The position numbers and the translations under genes are program-made. A stretch of DNA of 64,000 nucleotides from Lachnospiraceae bacterium (lineage in GTDB: Bacteria; Bacillota; Clostridia; Lachnospirales; Lachnospiraceae): positions 2,118,833-2,182,832 of the forward strand of contig LR698958.1 in NCBI GenBank assembly GCA_902381685.1. The letters are read 5' to 3'. Positions 1 through 8,534 of the stretch are shown piece after piece. Numbering within the stretch: the first letter of the stretch is position 1; each line of letters starts with the position of its first letter. The notes under the pieces are model-generated. The model was not told the DNA's origin. It made no database searches and worked only from the letters and a program-made list of their open reading frames with translations.

Positions 1-883
1 TCTTTGGATTTGTAGACTGCACGCCGATTTCCAACTGCACAAGTCCTTCACGCATCGTCCCGAGAAGTTCCAATTCCTCTTCGTTTAACAAGTCGGCTGA
101 AATCTCAAAATGGAAATTTGTTATGCCGTTATCGTGTTCCGCAATATATCTCCATATCTCCATCGAATGGCTGTGTTTACAATTAAATGTTCTGTCCACA
201 AATTTTACCTGCGGCACTTCATTATCAAGGAAAAACTGTAACTCTTTCTTCACTAAGTCCAAATCACGGAAACGAAGACATTTATCAATGGACGAAAGGC
301 AGTAACTGCACGAAAACGGACAGCCTCTGCTCGTTTCATAATAAATGATTTTATTTTTAAATTCTTCCATATCTTCATACACAAAAGGGACTCTGCTCAA
401 ATCCATAATTTCTCTCCACGGATTTTCCACAATCCGGCCGTCCTTCTTCCGGTAAGAAATGCCTTTAATTTCCCGAAGATAGTCTTCACTTTTCCCTTCT
501 ATATAACAGGAAACCACTTCTGAAAACGTCTCCTCACCTTCGCCCTTCACAATTCCCCTCACTTCCGGAAGACGTCTCAGCACTTCCTGCGCGTCGTAGG
601 AAACTTCCGGACCGCCAAGCCAGATTGGAAGGTTCGGCATAATTTTATGAATTTCATGTATAAGTGTCTCCACATACGATATATTCCAAATATAGCAGGA
701 GAAACAAAGTACGTCCGGCTTCTTCTTATAAATATCCATCAAAATCTCATCTAACTGCTGATTAATCGTATATTCCGCAAGAAAAATATGCTCTGCATAT
801 TTCTTCGCATACGCCTTCAAACTGTAAACCGCCAGATTGGAATGAATATATTTCGCATTGATTGCCGTCAGTATAATCTTCAT
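1..883 (-). CDS. B12-binding-domain radical SAM protein (3' end outside window)
   Basis: The frame is open from the ATG at 883 to the window edge (294 codons), so the C-terminus is missing. The N-terminal ~130 residues begin MKIILTAINAKYIHSNLA and contain IWLGGPEVSYD, the pattern of the Rossmann-like cobalamin-binding domain. The radical SAM cluster motif GCPFSCSYC follows, with Cys188, Cys192 and Cys195 spaced CxxxCxxC, and the preceding YYETSR is typical. Proteins of this build often carry a C-terminal DUF4080 domain; that part is not visible. The substrate is unknown. The SRP RNA terminator lies just upstream, so this gene starts a separate transcript. Confidence 0.85.
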   Translation of the reverse strand, partial: MKIILTAINAKYIHSNLAVYSLKAYAKKYAEHIFLAEYTINQQLDEILMDIYKKKPDVLCFSCYIWNISYVETLIHEIHKIMPNLPIWLGGPEVSYDAQEVLRRLPEVRGIVKGEGEETFSEVVSCYIEGKSEDYLREIKGISYRKKDGRIVENPWREIMDLSRVPFVYEDMEEFKNKIIYYETSRGCPFSCSYCLSSIDKCLRFRDLDLVKKELQFFLDNEVPQVKFVDRTFNCKHSHSMEIWRYIAEHDNGITNFHFEISADLLNEEELELLGTMREGLVQLEIGVQSTNPK

Positions 884-910
884 GTTTTCCTCCTTCATAA
901 TACATGGTAC

Positions 911-933
911 AAAAAAGAGCCCTTACGGACTCT
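911..933 (-). terminator. Intrinsic terminator of the SRP RNA
   Basis: On the minus strand, AGAGTCC and GGGCTCT form a stem with one wobble pair and a UAA-containing loop, followed directly by six T residues. It sits about 10 nt past the predicted 3' end of the SRP RNA. Confidence 0.8.
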
Positions 934-939
934 GTCATT

Positions 940-1210
940 TCTCTTCTTCGTGCATTACACTTCGAACTCACTTCATGAGCGTTACCTCTGTAGTTAACTC
1001 AGCCCAGGCACCCTTACGGCACCCAGAAGGTTCCACTTAGTGCTGCTCCGTTCCCGACCTGACACGGTTCATGGATTCCTGTCGCGTAAGACCCGAACAT
1101 CAACGCCACTTTCAGAGGGCAGCCTCACAAAATAAAGCCCTCCGTGTAATATCACCCCCACTATAGCGGATTGTGGGTACAAGGTACCGCTACCACCCCG
1201 GCTGCACGAG
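940..1210 (-). ncRNA. ffs: Signal recognition particle RNA, large (Bacillus-type)
   Basis: The minus strand carries the conserved helix 8 core GTCAGGTCGGGAACGGAGCA (close to E. coli 4.5S GTCAGGTCCGGAAGGAAGCA), a GAATCC...GGCATTC-like long arm and complementary ends (CTCGTGCAGCC at the 5' end against TGCACGAAG at the 3' end). The ~270 nt length and closing terminal helix are those of the Gram-positive 6S-L type SRP RNA containing an Alu domain, rather than the short 4.5S form. It partners Ffh in co-translational membrane targeting. The ends are estimated from the promoter and the terminal helix, so allow a few bases of error. Confidence 0.93.
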
Positions 1211-1215
1211 TCTAT

Positions 1216-1245
1216 ATTATACCCTGTTTCACCTGTAAATGTCAA
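1216..1245 (-). promoter_or_regulatory. Sigma-A promoter of the SRP RNA
   Basis: Minus strand: consensus -35 TTGACA at 1245-1240, 18-bp spacer, consensus -10 TATAAT at 1221-1216, giving a start near 1209. The -35 hexamer overlaps the tadA stop codon (1244-1242), so the stable RNA promoter is embedded in the end of the upstream gene. Confidence 0.88.
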
Positions 1246-1709
1246 TGCTTCTGCTTCGCTTTTCGCAGTTCTTTGAAAAAATTTTTCATCAAAAGACTAC
1301 ATTCTTCTTCCAAAACCCCTGTTTCCAACTCAACCTGATGGTTAAATTCGTCCATTTGCAGAAGATTCAATATGGAACCGGCGCAGCCTGCCTTCGCATT
1401 CATGCAGCCCACAACGACTTTTTTCATTCTTGACTGTACAATCGCCCCGGAACACATTTGACACGGTTCCAGCGTCACATACATTGTGCAATCTTCCAGT
1501 CTCCAGTCTCCCACTTTTTTGCTTGCCTTTTTTATGGCTATCATCTCCGCATGAGCAAGCGGATTTTTGTCGGTTGTCCGCCTGTTATATCCCCTGCTTA
1601 TAATTTTATCCTCACACACAATCACACACCCGATTGGCACTTCATTTATCTCATATGCTTTCTTTGCCTGTTTAATGGCTTCTCTCATGTATTTCTCGTC
1701 CTGATTCAT
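1242..1709 (-). CDS. tadA: tRNA-specific adenosine deaminase TadA
   Basis: A 155-residue zinc deaminase that converts the wobble adenosine of tRNA-Arg(ACG) to inosine. The zinc motif HAEMIAI (about residues 53-59) supplies the His ligand and catalytic Glu, and PCQMC (about 83-87) the two Cys ligands. VPIGCVIV near residue 25 and the family length also fit. The start overlaps the stop of the upstream gene by 4 bp (ATGA), implying translational coupling. The family is close to guanine and cytidine deaminases, but the MYVTLEPCQMCSGAI stretch is typical TadA. Confidence 0.95.
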   Translation of the reverse strand: MNQDEKYMREAIKQAKKAYEINEVPIGCVIVCEDKIISRGYNRRTTDKNPLAHAEMIAIKKASKKVGDWRLEDCTMYVTLEPCQMCSGAIVQSRMKKVVVGCMNAKAGCAGSILNLLQMDEFNHQVELETGVLEEECSLLMKNFFKELRKAKQKH

Positions 1710-2449
1710 TCGTTCTTTTCAATCCTCCTGCAAAAATATCCAAAATCCTCTCTCGGATTTCTTTCCTCCTCAGACAACTCTACTTCTTCATTTTCCATTT
1801 TCCTAAACTGAGTAAATCCAAATGCCTTCGCCGCCTGCACCTCTCTGGCATGATTCACTCCCGGCACTCCTATGTATAATTCTCCCCCTTCCTCTATCCA
1901 GAGCAAATGGTGATAATTATAAAAACCGTGCAGTAAAAAATTATTATTTGCAAGTCTCCACTCTCTTCGCGGAAGCCTTACCAAATCTTTTCTCTGAATT
2001 TTCTCATAGAAATTTTTCTCAGGTTCCGGTTCTGATTCCGGTTCTTCCCGTATCTCCATCTCTTTCAGCGGTTCCGTAGAAATATCTTCCACATTTATCT
2101 CCTCACCGTTCCAGACAGCCATATACCTTTTCTTTTCTTCATCTTCAAGGAAAATTCCGCAAATCGCTTCCACGCTGTCCGCATTTCCTATATCTTCATC
2201 GGAGAATGTCAGCATATATTGAATCATCGGCTTATTCTGCCCTATTTCTCCCTGCAGAACACCTTCGTACATATCGTTATTTCTGTAAAAAAGATATACT
2301 TTCAGTCCGCCTCCGCGGGAAAAGAAAAGCCCTCTTGTCTGTATCTCTACCTTTCCTTCCCTTTTCCCCTGCTCCACCTTTACAAACCCTATATTTTTCA
2401 CTTTTTCTCTTTGACGATATTCATATAAATACTGTGTAAACCGTTTCAA
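1706..2449 (-). CDS. Conserved clostridial protein of unknown function (DUF6128-like)
   Basis: I see no catalytic motif. The C-terminal half has LHGFYNYHHLLW and LYIGVPGVNHAREVQAAKAF, a pattern I associate with the DUF6128 family of Lachnospiraceae (from memory, not searched). The N-terminal ~110 residues look like a small-molecule-free beta domain (KVYLFYRNNDMYEG), followed by an acidic linker rich in Glu and Pro (about 135-155). No signal peptide or membrane segment. The start is taken as TTG at 2449, because GAGGG lies 7 nt ahead of it and only 1 nt ahead of the longer TTG at 2455. It is translationally coupled to tadA, which may only be an operon accident. Confidence 0.7.
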   Translation of the reverse strand: MKRFTQYLYEYRQREKVKNIGFVKVEQGKREGKVEIQTRGLFFSRGGGLKVYLFYRNNDMYEGVLQGEIGQNKPMIQYMLTFSDEDIGNADSVEAICGIFLEDEEKKRYMAVWNGEEINVEDISTEPLKEMEIREEPESEPEPEKNFYEKIQRKDLVRLPRREWRLANNNFLLHGFYNYHHLLWIEEGGELYIGVPGVNHAREVQAAKAFGFTQFRKMENEEVELSEEERNPREDFGYFCRRIEKNE

Positions 2450-2530
2450 TAACAATCCCTCAATCTTGTCTGTTTATACATATATCTATTCTACGGCTGT
2501 CTCTTATATGATTTCTTTTCGTGTACATAG

Positions 2531-2560
2531 AAAAAATAGAATGTGCTTTGGCACATTCTA
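2531..2560 (-). terminator. Intrinsic terminator of the HTH gene
   Basis: Perfect 9-bp stem AGAATGTGC/GCACATTCT with a 4-nt loop; on the minus strand it is followed by a T-rich tail. The same stem sequence recurs after murG at 25115-25141. Confidence 0.85.
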
Positions 2561-2562
2561 CG

Positions 2563-3207
2563 CTAGTCTAAATAAATCGGCGGAACATAATCTTTTCCCA
2601 TCAGTTTCTTCTTGCGTTCCTGATAGCCTAAGAAAGCCCATTCCGTCATATCCGTCCATTTATGTTCTCCCCGGTCATACACCTGCACATAACCGATACG
2701 TTTCGGGTGCATACGGACGCTGTTTGTCTCATATTCCTGTCTTGTATAAGGGTTAATGTCTCCGACAATCTGCTGCTTCTCCTCACGTTTTCTCGTCTCC
2801 TGCACAGCAGTACTTTTGTAGGAAGCGGAAGGCTTTCTAAACCCTTTAAATACGCCCGAAGCGGAGGAAACCGTCGTCTTTTTCTCCACAGGTTTTACCT
2901 TAGGTTCTTCTTCCAAATCCACCAAATCGCCAATCGTCACTTCTCTCTCTACTTTCTTTTCTTTGCGCGGTTTTACAACAGGCTCACTTTCCGAGAGAAT
3001 ACTCAACTGAAACGGGCAACCTAAAATCTCAGCAATCTGCCGCATATCCTGCTCCTGAAAATTATCTCTGTTGAGACGCTGTGTCAGATTCTGTCTGGAC
3101 ATTTTCTTTCCGGTTTTTTCCTCTATCACTTCTGCCAATTCTTTAATCGTCATTCCTCTTCGGTTCAGAACAATTTTTACCTGCTCACCGAATGTGAGAT
3201 TCATCAT
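2563..3207 (-). CDS. Xre-type helix-turn-helix protein with conserved C-terminal tail
   Basis: The first ~75 residues form an HTH of the Cro/CI type (GEQVKIVLNRRGMTIKELAE, then KKMSRQNLTQRLNRDNFQEQ and MRQIAEILGCPFQLSI). A charged, probably disordered linker spans about 80-150. The C-terminal ~60 residues (DINPYTRQEYETNSVRMHPK, YVQVYDRGEHKWTDMTEWAF) look conserved and folded, unlike normal regulators. A good GAGGAGGG lies ahead of ATG 3207. Targets cannot be read from the sequence. It has its own terminator at 2531-2560. Confidence 0.78.
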   Translation of the reverse strand: MMNLTFGEQVKIVLNRRGMTIKELAEVIEEKTGKKMSRQNLTQRLNRDNFQEQDMRQIAEILGCPFQLSILSESEPVVKPRKEKKVEREVTIGDLVDLEEEPKVKPVEKKTTVSSASGVFKGFRKPSASYKSTAVQETRKREEKQQIVGDINPYTRQEYETNSVRMHPKRIGYVQVYDRGEHKWTDMTEWAFLGYQERKKKLMGKDYVPPIYLD

Positions 3208-3281
3208 CAGTTTTCCCTCCTCACGTTTTCTCTACTCTTCATTGTAAACATAATCGTTTATTTCGTCAATCTTCTATGACA

Positions 3282-4085
3282 TTATTCTCCTAAATATTCC
3301 TCCAAAGTAATCCCCCGCTCCATAATTTTCTTGGCATCTTCCTTTCCCACATATCGGTAGTGCCACGGTTCATAAATAATTCCCGTAATGTCCGTCTTAT
3401 CCACCGGATAACGCAAAATAAATCCATATTTGTAACAGTTTTTGGCAAGCCATTTTGCCTCCGGTGTATCCTTTTGTTTCTCGTCTAACGCAGTATATTT
3501 AGCCGACACAATATCCACGGCCAAACCGAGACTATGCTCACTTTTTCCCGGATATGCCGTGGATTTTGTTGTCTCCTCCAGTGCCTGCCAATAATTTTTC
3601 CCTGAGCGCACTTCATTTCCCATATAAAGGTTATATAACTCTTTCTGTTTCTCCGCAGAGCGGTATGCCGAGCAGACAGACAACTTCATGCCGTCCTTTT
3701 TCGCATCTGCAAGCATCTGTTTTAGCGGTTCCGCTATTCGTGAATCGACCTGATACTCTCCGACAACCTTTGTCAGTTCCGGAACATACCCCTCCTGCAT
3801 CGGATTTGTGTCATTGACCAGCGTCAAATACCATGGTCTTTCCTCAGGTTTCTGTATTTTCATTTCCCGCAACTGCTCTTCCAATTCTTTTTCTCTTTTC
3901 TTATGCTTGGATATCAGCGCTTCCTTATTTTCCTCCGCCTTACCGTCTGCAAAATGCTTTCCCATAAAATATCCCGCGACAGTACCTGCAACTAAAAGCA
4001 GAACCGCACCGATTATCAGCCATGCCCTTTTGCTCAGCCTGACTCCCTTTAAATTCTCTCCTATCTTCTGCAACTTTTCCTTCAT
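3282..4085 (-). CDS. VanY-type D-alanyl-D-alanine carboxypeptidase (M15), membrane anchored
   Basis: Residues ~18-40 (AWLIIGAVLLLVAGTVAGYF) are a single membrane anchor, followed by a Lys/Glu-rich coil and then the peptidase M15B domain. The zinc and catalytic motifs SEHSLGLAVDI (His and Asp ligands) and EPWHYRYVG (catalytic Glu-x-x-His) are intact, and SAYRSAEKQ is the usual Arg-containing motif. It should trim the terminal D-Ala from peptidoglycan stem peptides outside the membrane. The start is ATG 4085 (GGAG 6-9 nt upstream), 2 nt after the stop of the preceding gene; a longer frame from 4154 would overlap that gene by 67 bp and has no ribosome site. Confidence 0.9.
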   Translation of the reverse strand: MKEKLQKIGENLKGVRLSKRAWLIIGAVLLLVAGTVAGYFMGKHFADGKAEENKEALISKHKKREKELEEQLREMKIQKPEERPWYLTLVNDTNPMQEGYVPELTKVVGEYQVDSRIAEPLKQMLADAKKDGMKLSVCSAYRSAEKQKELYNLYMGNEVRSGKNYWQALEETTKSTAYPGKSEHSLGLAVDIVSAKYTALDEKQKDTPEAKWLAKNCYKYGFILRYPVDKTDITGIIYEPWHYRYVGKEDAKKIMERGITLEEYLGE

Positions 4086-4087
4086 GT

Positions 4088-4729
4088 CTATCTCCAGTAT
4101 ATACTTAAATCCATTCTCTCCATTTTCTCCGCAAAAACATCGCTCGTCGAACACACCGCCACCCGGTACGGCAAGTCTGTCTCATATTCTTTAAAATAAA
4201 ATTGTTCGCATATCTCTTTTGGCTGGCGCAACAATTTTGCCCCTGTTTCATCGCACATAATTTCAAAGGTATCCAAACCCATTTTCATTCCATATCTTGT
4301 GGCTTTCATAAAACTTTCTTTTAGCACCCAGTAACGGTAAAATGCAACTTTTTTCTCCTCCTCGGAAGGTTTACTCAAAATAAAATTTTCTTCCGATTTA
4401 AAAAAATATCGCTTTATCAGTTTCGTATGCAACTTTTTTATTTCTTCAATATCACAGCCAATTTTAATTTCCTTTTCTCCGCTGTCCTCAATCGAGCAGA
4501 GAACCATCTTTCCTGAGTGGGACAGATTAAATGGTGTTTCCGCAGAAACACCACATTCTTTCCTCACACATTCATATAATAACCATGCTCCCACGCTCAG
4601 CGCCCTGTCTGCCTCAGGCACAATTCTGTCTGCCTTTTCCTTGCGAAAGGTGGGAAGTTTTTCATAACATTTCCGATAAACTGATTCCTCCAAAAGCGGA
4701 GTCACCTCTGCTATCCATGTTCTTATCAT
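4088..4729 (-). CDS. Sfp-type 4'-phosphopantetheinyl transferase
   Basis: A 213-residue protein close in length to B. subtilis Sfp. It carries the two metal and CoA signatures of the superfamily: IGCDIEEIKKLH (about residues 91-102) and FYRYWVLKESFMKATRYGM (the W-x-x-K-E-S-x-x-K motif). FNLSHSGKMVLCSI before the first motif also matches. It transfers phosphopantetheine from CoA to a carrier-protein serine. No carrier protein, polyketide or peptide synthase gene is in the window, so its target lies elsewhere. Its start overlaps the preceding gene by 4 bp, and it is the fourth gene of a tight run starting at 6700. Confidence 0.88.
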   Translation of the reverse strand: MIRTWIAEVTPLLEESVYRKCYEKLPTFRKEKADRIVPEADRALSVGAWLLYECVRKECGVSAETPFNLSHSGKMVLCSIEDSGEKEIKIGCDIEEIKKLHTKLIKRYFFKSEENFILSKPSEEEKKVAFYRYWVLKESFMKATRYGMKMGLDTFEIMCDETGAKLLRQPKEICEQFYFKEYETDLPYRVAVCSTSDVFAEKMERMDLSIYWR

Positions 4730-5247
4730 TTCAACAAATACTTCCTTAACTTATTCCAAATGAATATTTGAAAATAATCATGTGCCTTATCATATATAAA
4801 TAATCCTGCCTGCCCCGCTGCCCACACAATCATGAGAAGTGTACTGCTGATTTCCTTTGCGATCAGCAATTGGGGCATAAAAATAATTGTAGGAACGTAC
4901 ATCAGATTAAACACAATATATTTTCCACACCATAATAACGTCCTCTTATTCCCAAATTTATTCCACAATATTTCCGCAAGGCACAGATATAACCCCATGC
5001 CCGCAAATGTAACACAATACATTTTATTCGGTGCGACTAAAAGCCCCACCAGTGTCGTCGCCACAAGAAAAGAAAATCCGTAGCGCAGTCCCCATTCACG
5101 AATGGCAATCCCGACACAAAAACTCGCTCCGCATATAAAAAACAACGTACTCGTTTCAATCACTGCTCCAAGCACGATAAGTAATACGGAAAACGCCGCC
5201 AGCAGTCCTAAAACCGCTATTTTCTTTGCTCCTACATGCATGTGCAC
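4726..5247 (-). CDS. Polytopic membrane protein of unknown function
   Basis: About 170 residues with five hydrophobic spans (for example [75 protein letters not shown]). The layout recalls small ECF S-component-like or YybS-like proteins, but I cannot assign a family. Start choice: GGGAGG at 5259-5254 is 6 nt ahead of GTG 5247 and 12 nt ahead of ATG 5241; GTG 5247 is preferred, and either start overlaps the end of the DnaJ-domain gene. The 3' end overlaps the next gene by 4 bp. Confidence 0.72.
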   Translation of the reverse strand: MHMHVGAKKIAVLGLLAAFSVLLIVLGAVIETSTLFFICGASFCVGIAIREWGLRYGFSFLVATTLVGLLVAPNKMYCVTFAGMGLYLCLAEILWNKFGNKRTLLWCGKYIVFNLMYVPTIIFMPQLLIAKEISSTLLMIVWAAGQAGLFIYDKAHDYFQIFIWNKLRKYLLK

Positions 5248-5858
5248 AAATCGCCTCCCATACATTCACACAATGTGTCTGCACACCATAAATCACAACA
5301 CAGATTTCCCGTGCCGTAAGACTGACGCCCGTAACCGTATCCCGTATTTTGGTATCTCTGTCCGCGCCACTGCATCTGATTTACCATATTGGCATACTCA
5401 GGATTGTTCGGTTCCATCGCGGCTGCCTGCTGGGCATGCTGCATTGCCACAATATTATTTCCCATTCCATAGTTTGCGGCAGCGCTGTAATAATACCACT
5501 GAGCGTTTCGGTTGCTGATTCCATTCAGCACATTCAATGCCTCTCTGTAATGTCTTGCATTAATATAGTTCGCAACAGCCTGCATCTGTACATTTGCGTC
5601 ACCGCTGTTACCCGAATACGAATATCCCGACTGTTGTCCTGAAAATCCTCCCTGATAACCGCCGTTTTCTCTCTGTTTCATAATCTGGTCGTACGCTTCC
5701 TGTACTTCCTTAAATTTTTCCTCCGCCAAGTCGGACAGAGGGTTATTTGTATATGAATCCGGGTGGTACTTTCTGCTCATTTCTCTGTATGCTTTCTTCA
5801 CTTCATCATCGGTGGCACTCGGTGAAATTCCCAGTACCTCATATGGATTTGCCATCAT
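5232..5858 (-). CDS. J-domain protein with Gly/Tyr/Gln linker and Cys-rich tail
   Basis: Residues 1-65 are a J domain ([20 protein letters not shown], with the HPD motif in YHPDSY). A Gly/Ser/Tyr-rich stretch follows, then a TPR-like helical segment (residues ~88-165: [20 protein letters not shown] and [20 protein letters not shown]). The last ~25 residues are unusual: [20 protein letters not shown], with eight cysteines, a likely metal-binding tail. The gene overlaps its upstream neighbour by 4 bp. J-domain proteins recruit DnaK; the neighbouring DUF5685-like protein is its probable partner by context. Confidence 0.85.
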   Translation of the reverse strand: MMANPYEVLGISPSATDDEVKKAYREMSRKYHPDSYTNNPLSDLAEEKFKEVQEAYDQIMKQRENGGYQGGFSGQQSGYSYSGNSGDANVQMQAVANYINARHYREALNVLNGISNRNAQWYYYSAAANYGMGNNIVAMQHAQQAAAMEPNNPEYANMVNQMQWRGQRYQNTGYGYGRQSYGTGNLCCDLWCADTLCECMGGDLCTCM

Positions 5859-6700
5859 TCTTTTATTCCTTCCTCGTTCACTGTATTTTGCTTTTGTTTA
5901 TCGTCATATTTGTTCCATACACCTACATAAAGAATATTCCTCAAAATATCGGCATATTCTATACACGGCAGTTTTTCAAATGCACTGCTGCATTCCGCCA
6001 GCACAAGTGTCAGCATCTGACCGCATTTCTCCTCATACCGTTCATCATTATACAAAGTCAGCAGAGGATTGTAACTTCCGCTTTCCCTGTCTTTTTCCAA
6101 ATCATCGTAGGCATCTAAAATATAAATATATTTACCGAGATAAAATCCCAGTCTTTTCAATGTCTTTTTCCACACATCGTCCTTATACAAAAGAAGTTCT
6201 CCCATTAATTCCCCAAAATATCCGGAAACAACATCAATGTTCTCTTCTCTCATCTTCTCCGCTTTTTGCAGGCGCACGAGACATCTGCGGATTTTCTCGC
6301 ATTTATTCGGATACTTCTCCCTAATCTTCAAATATGTTTTCCGAAGGGCTCTCATACCCGCCAGCCCGACTTTACTCTTCTCATCTTGCCAGTCATCAGC
6401 AAAATGAAAGTATGTTAAGACAATATTCATATCCGCCGCATACTCGGTAATCTCATTGAAAAACATATCATGTTTCTTTGCCGGGTGTACAATGCAGCGA
6501 TTCTGTTCATGTGTAGGCTTCTCCTCATATAGAGAAGTTAGCAAAAGAACAAGAAATGTCATATCATATGTCAATGTCATCTGACCGAGAAAACCGTATT
6601 TCTCCTTCAGAACTTTACACAGCCCGCAATAGTATGCCCTGTATGTGTAATAATCTTTCATCTTCAGTTCCGGTTTACAAATCGTCACATATCCGAACAT
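5855..6700 (-). CDS. DUF5685-like protein with two Asp-rich motifs
   Basis: The start [13 protein letters not shown] and [16 protein letters not shown] (Cys25, Cys28) match the family I know as DUF5685. Function is unestablished. Two acidic motifs stand out in helical context: FADDWQDE (residues ~101-107) and [20 protein letters not shown] (Asp196, Asp199, Asp200, Asp204). Their spacing and helical setting are reminiscent of the paired Asp motifs of class I terpenoid/squalene synthases, which is my inference. No membrane segment. It heads the run DUF5685, J-domain, membrane protein, Sfp, VanY, all overlapping or within 2 nt of each other. Confidence 0.75.
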   Translation of the reverse strand: MFGYVTICKPELKMKDYYTYRAYYCGLCKVLKEKYGFLGQMTLTYDMTFLVLLLTSLYEEKPTHEQNRCIVHPAKKHDMFFNEITEYAADMNIVLTYFHFADDWQDEKSKVGLAGMRALRKTYLKIREKYPNKCEKIRRCLVRLQKAEKMREENIDVVSGYFGELMGELLLYKDDVWKKTLKRLGFYLGKYIYILDAYDDLEKDRESGSYNPLLTLYNDERYEEKCGQMLTLVLAECSSAFEKLPCIEYADILRNILYVGVWNKYDDKQKQNTVNEEGIKE

Positions 6701-6809
6701 TCCTTTCTCTCCTCTCTGCTAAAATAGTCTGCACTAATTGTCATTATAGCATATCCCTTTCTGTTGAGGGAGAGAGAAATTCTAAAAAATCTGTGAACAG
6801 TTATAACGT

Positions 6810-6844
6810 AAAAACAGACAGTATCGTATTCCAGTACTGTCTGT
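6810..6844 (-). terminator. Intrinsic terminator downstream of tRNA-Lys
   Basis: Perfect 10-bp inverted repeat ACAGACAGTA/TACTGTCTGT (6814-6823 and 6835-6844) followed on the minus strand by five T residues. A second, weaker stem GAAGCAC/GTGCTTC with a long loop and T run lies between it and the tRNA (6861-6904). Confidence 0.85.
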
Positions 6845-6908
6845 CTCATTTCAACAAAAAGAAGCACCGCCCCCACAATTCAAAGATTGCAAAAACAGTG
6901 CTTCCTAG

Positions 6909-6981
6909 TGCGCGATCAGGGGTTCGAACCCTGGACACCCTGATTAAGAGTCAGGTGCTCTACCAACTGAGCTAATCGCGC
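6909..6981 (-). tRNA. tRNA-Lys(CTT)
   Basis: The minus strand folds as a full cloverleaf: acceptor GCGCGAT/ATCGCGC, D arm TAGCTCAGTTGGTAGAGCA, anticodon stem CCTGA/TCAGG around loop CTCTTAA (anticodon CTT), and T arm CAGGGTTCGAACCCTG. The discriminator base is A and no CCA is encoded. It stands alone, not in a tRNA cluster, and has its own terminator. Confidence 0.96.
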
Positions 6982-7061
6982 TTCCTGCATTATTTATTCT
7001 TTAACGCAAGGAATATTATATAACAATTTTATACTTTTTTCAAGATGTTTTTAAACTTTTT

Positions 7062-7943
7062 TTACATCTTAATCTTACCGAGTGTAAATCCTCTCCCTTT
7101 AACCTCACTCACCTGATTGATTACCATAAACGCTTTGCTGTCTATTTCCAAAACCATCTCGTTTAATTTTGGAAGTTCACGGTTAGATACAACCGTAAAA
7201 ATGGCAAATCCGTCTTTATGCAAATATCCGGTTTCCGTTTTATAAAGAGTAGTTCCCCTGTCCAATTTCTGATGGATCATCGCATTAATTTTCTCATATT
7301 CGTCACTGATAATTTTTACCTGCATCTGATTTTTTCCCATCAACAACACTTTATCTACAAGAACCGTATAAATCATGACAAGGAGAATACCATACAGACT
7401 CTTCTCCGTATCCCTGAAAAACATCTGCCCAATCAAAATGGAGAAATCAAACACATATAGTCCCACAGATACCGGTACTCCCATTTTCTTATTAAAAATC
7501 AACGGCGGAATATCCATTCCTCCCGTGGACGCTCCCGCTTTAATAACCATTCCGATTCCCACGCCGATGCAAAGACCGGAAAAAATTGTGCACAGCATTA
7601 AATCATCTGTGAGATTCTGCAAAACTTCCACTTTTTGAAAAACACCCAAAATCACAGGAAAATAGAATGTACTGATAAGTGAAGTGAGTGCAAACGATTT
7701 TCCCAAAACTAAAACTGCCAGAATGAACATCGTCACATTAAAGGCGGCCGCAAACAATTCAATCGGAATTTGAAAATACTGATTCGCAATCAGCCCCAAT
7801 CCTGTCGTTCCTCCCGTAATAAGCCCTGTCGGGAGAACAAATGCCGCAATTCCCGCCGCATAAATGGTATTTCCTAAAATAACGAAAAAAAGTCTTTTTA
7901 AATCAAAAATATCTTTGAGTTCTTTTTTTGTTTCTGCTTTCAT
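7062..7943 (-). CDS. YitT family membrane protein
   Basis: A 293-residue protein with five to six N-terminal membrane spans (residues ~15-200; GNTIYAAGIAAFVLPTGLIT, GGTTGLGLIANQYF, GASTGGMDIPPLIF) of the YitT_membrane/DUF161 type, then a soluble C-terminal DUF2179 domain (about 205-290; IISDEYEKINAMIHQKLDRG, GFAIFTVVSNRELPKL). Length and domain order are standard for the family. Its transport or signalling role is not established. AAGGAG sits 7 nt before ATG 7943. Confidence 0.9.
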   Translation of the reverse strand: MKAETKKELKDIFDLKRLFFVILGNTIYAAGIAAFVLPTGLITGGTTGLGLIANQYFQIPIELFAAAFNVTMFILAVLVLGKSFALTSLISTFYFPVILGVFQKVEVLQNLTDDLMLCTIFSGLCIGVGIGMVIKAGASTGGMDIPPLIFNKKMGVPVSVGLYVFDFSILIGQMFFRDTEKSLYGILLVMIYTVLVDKVLLMGKNQMQVKIISDEYEKINAMIHQKLDRGTTLYKTETGYLHKDGFAIFTVVSNRELPKLNEMVLEIDSKAFMVINQVSEVKGRGFTLGKIKM

Positions 7944-8070
7944 ATATTTCTCCTTTTTATCACTGTATCAGATTAAAATTCTTCCGAACGCAAGAAAAAC
8001 AGGTTATACAACCTGTTTTTCCCTACTTCTAACAAATACTATATCATTTTCCCGTCGGATATTCAAGTAT

Positions 8071-8340
8071 TTACAAAACCGAAAAAATTCTTCTAAGCAT
8101 CAATTTTTTATCTATCAGACCGCTCATTCTTCCCAGTTCTTTTCCGTCCTTTTGTATCAAAAATGTGGGAACGATGTCTACTCCATAATTCTTCTGTAAA
8201 TCTTCGTTCTCATTTTCCACTTCTATCTTTGTCACTCGCAGCACATCTTTGTATTCCTGCGCAATCTCCTCCACAATCGGCATCATCATATTACATTTTG
8301 CGCACCAGTTTCCGAAAATCACAACCAGTTCCGGCTTCAT
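8071..8340 (-). CDS. Thioredoxin-like protein
   Basis: An 89-residue thioredoxin fold with the redox motif FGNWCAKCNMMMP (Cys-Ala-Lys-Cys, residues ~12-15) and the cis-proline loop GVDIVPTFLIQKDGKELGRM. The CAKC motif differs from the classic CGPC, which usually shifts the redox potential; substrates are unknown. Start ATG 8340 is chosen because GGAGG lies 7 nt upstream; the longer frame begins inside the stop region of the preceding small gene. It follows the 45-residue cysteine-containing gene by 14 nt. Confidence 0.88.
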   Translation of the reverse strand: MKPELVVIFGNWCAKCNMMMPIVEEIAQEYKDVLRVTKIEVENENEDLQKNYGVDIVPTFLIQKDGKELGRMSGLIDKKLMLRRIFSVL

Positions 8341-8354
8341 GCTCCCACCTCCAT

Positions 8355-8492
8355 TTAACATTTACAGCGGGGATTCAGTATACGAACTACTTCATCAAAT
8401 GAGCGTTTTGTACAGGAAAGTTTCCTATTCAGTTTCGGTCTGTCGTATAAGACACATTTCACTTTGTTTTTTACTTTTCTCTTACTGCTCAT
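8355..8492 (-). CDS. Small basic four-cysteine protein (45 residues), uncharacterised
   Basis: Too short for most gene callers. GGGGGA precedes ATG 8492 and the frame runs 45 codons to TAA at 8357-8355, 14 nt before the thioredoxin start. The product begins MSSKRKVKNKVKCVLYDRP and ends RILNPRCKC: very basic, with Cys13, Cys27, Cys43 and Cys45. The strong ribosome site, position at the head of the thioredoxin transcript, and paired cysteines argue that it is real. It might bind metal or be a thioredoxin client. No homologue is recognised. Confidence 0.6.
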   Translation of the reverse strand: MSSKRKVKNKVKCVLYDRPKLNRKLSCTKRSFDEVVRILNPRCKC

Positions 8493-8534
8493 CACATATC
8501 CCCCTTTTTATTAGGATATGCAATACAGTTTGTC

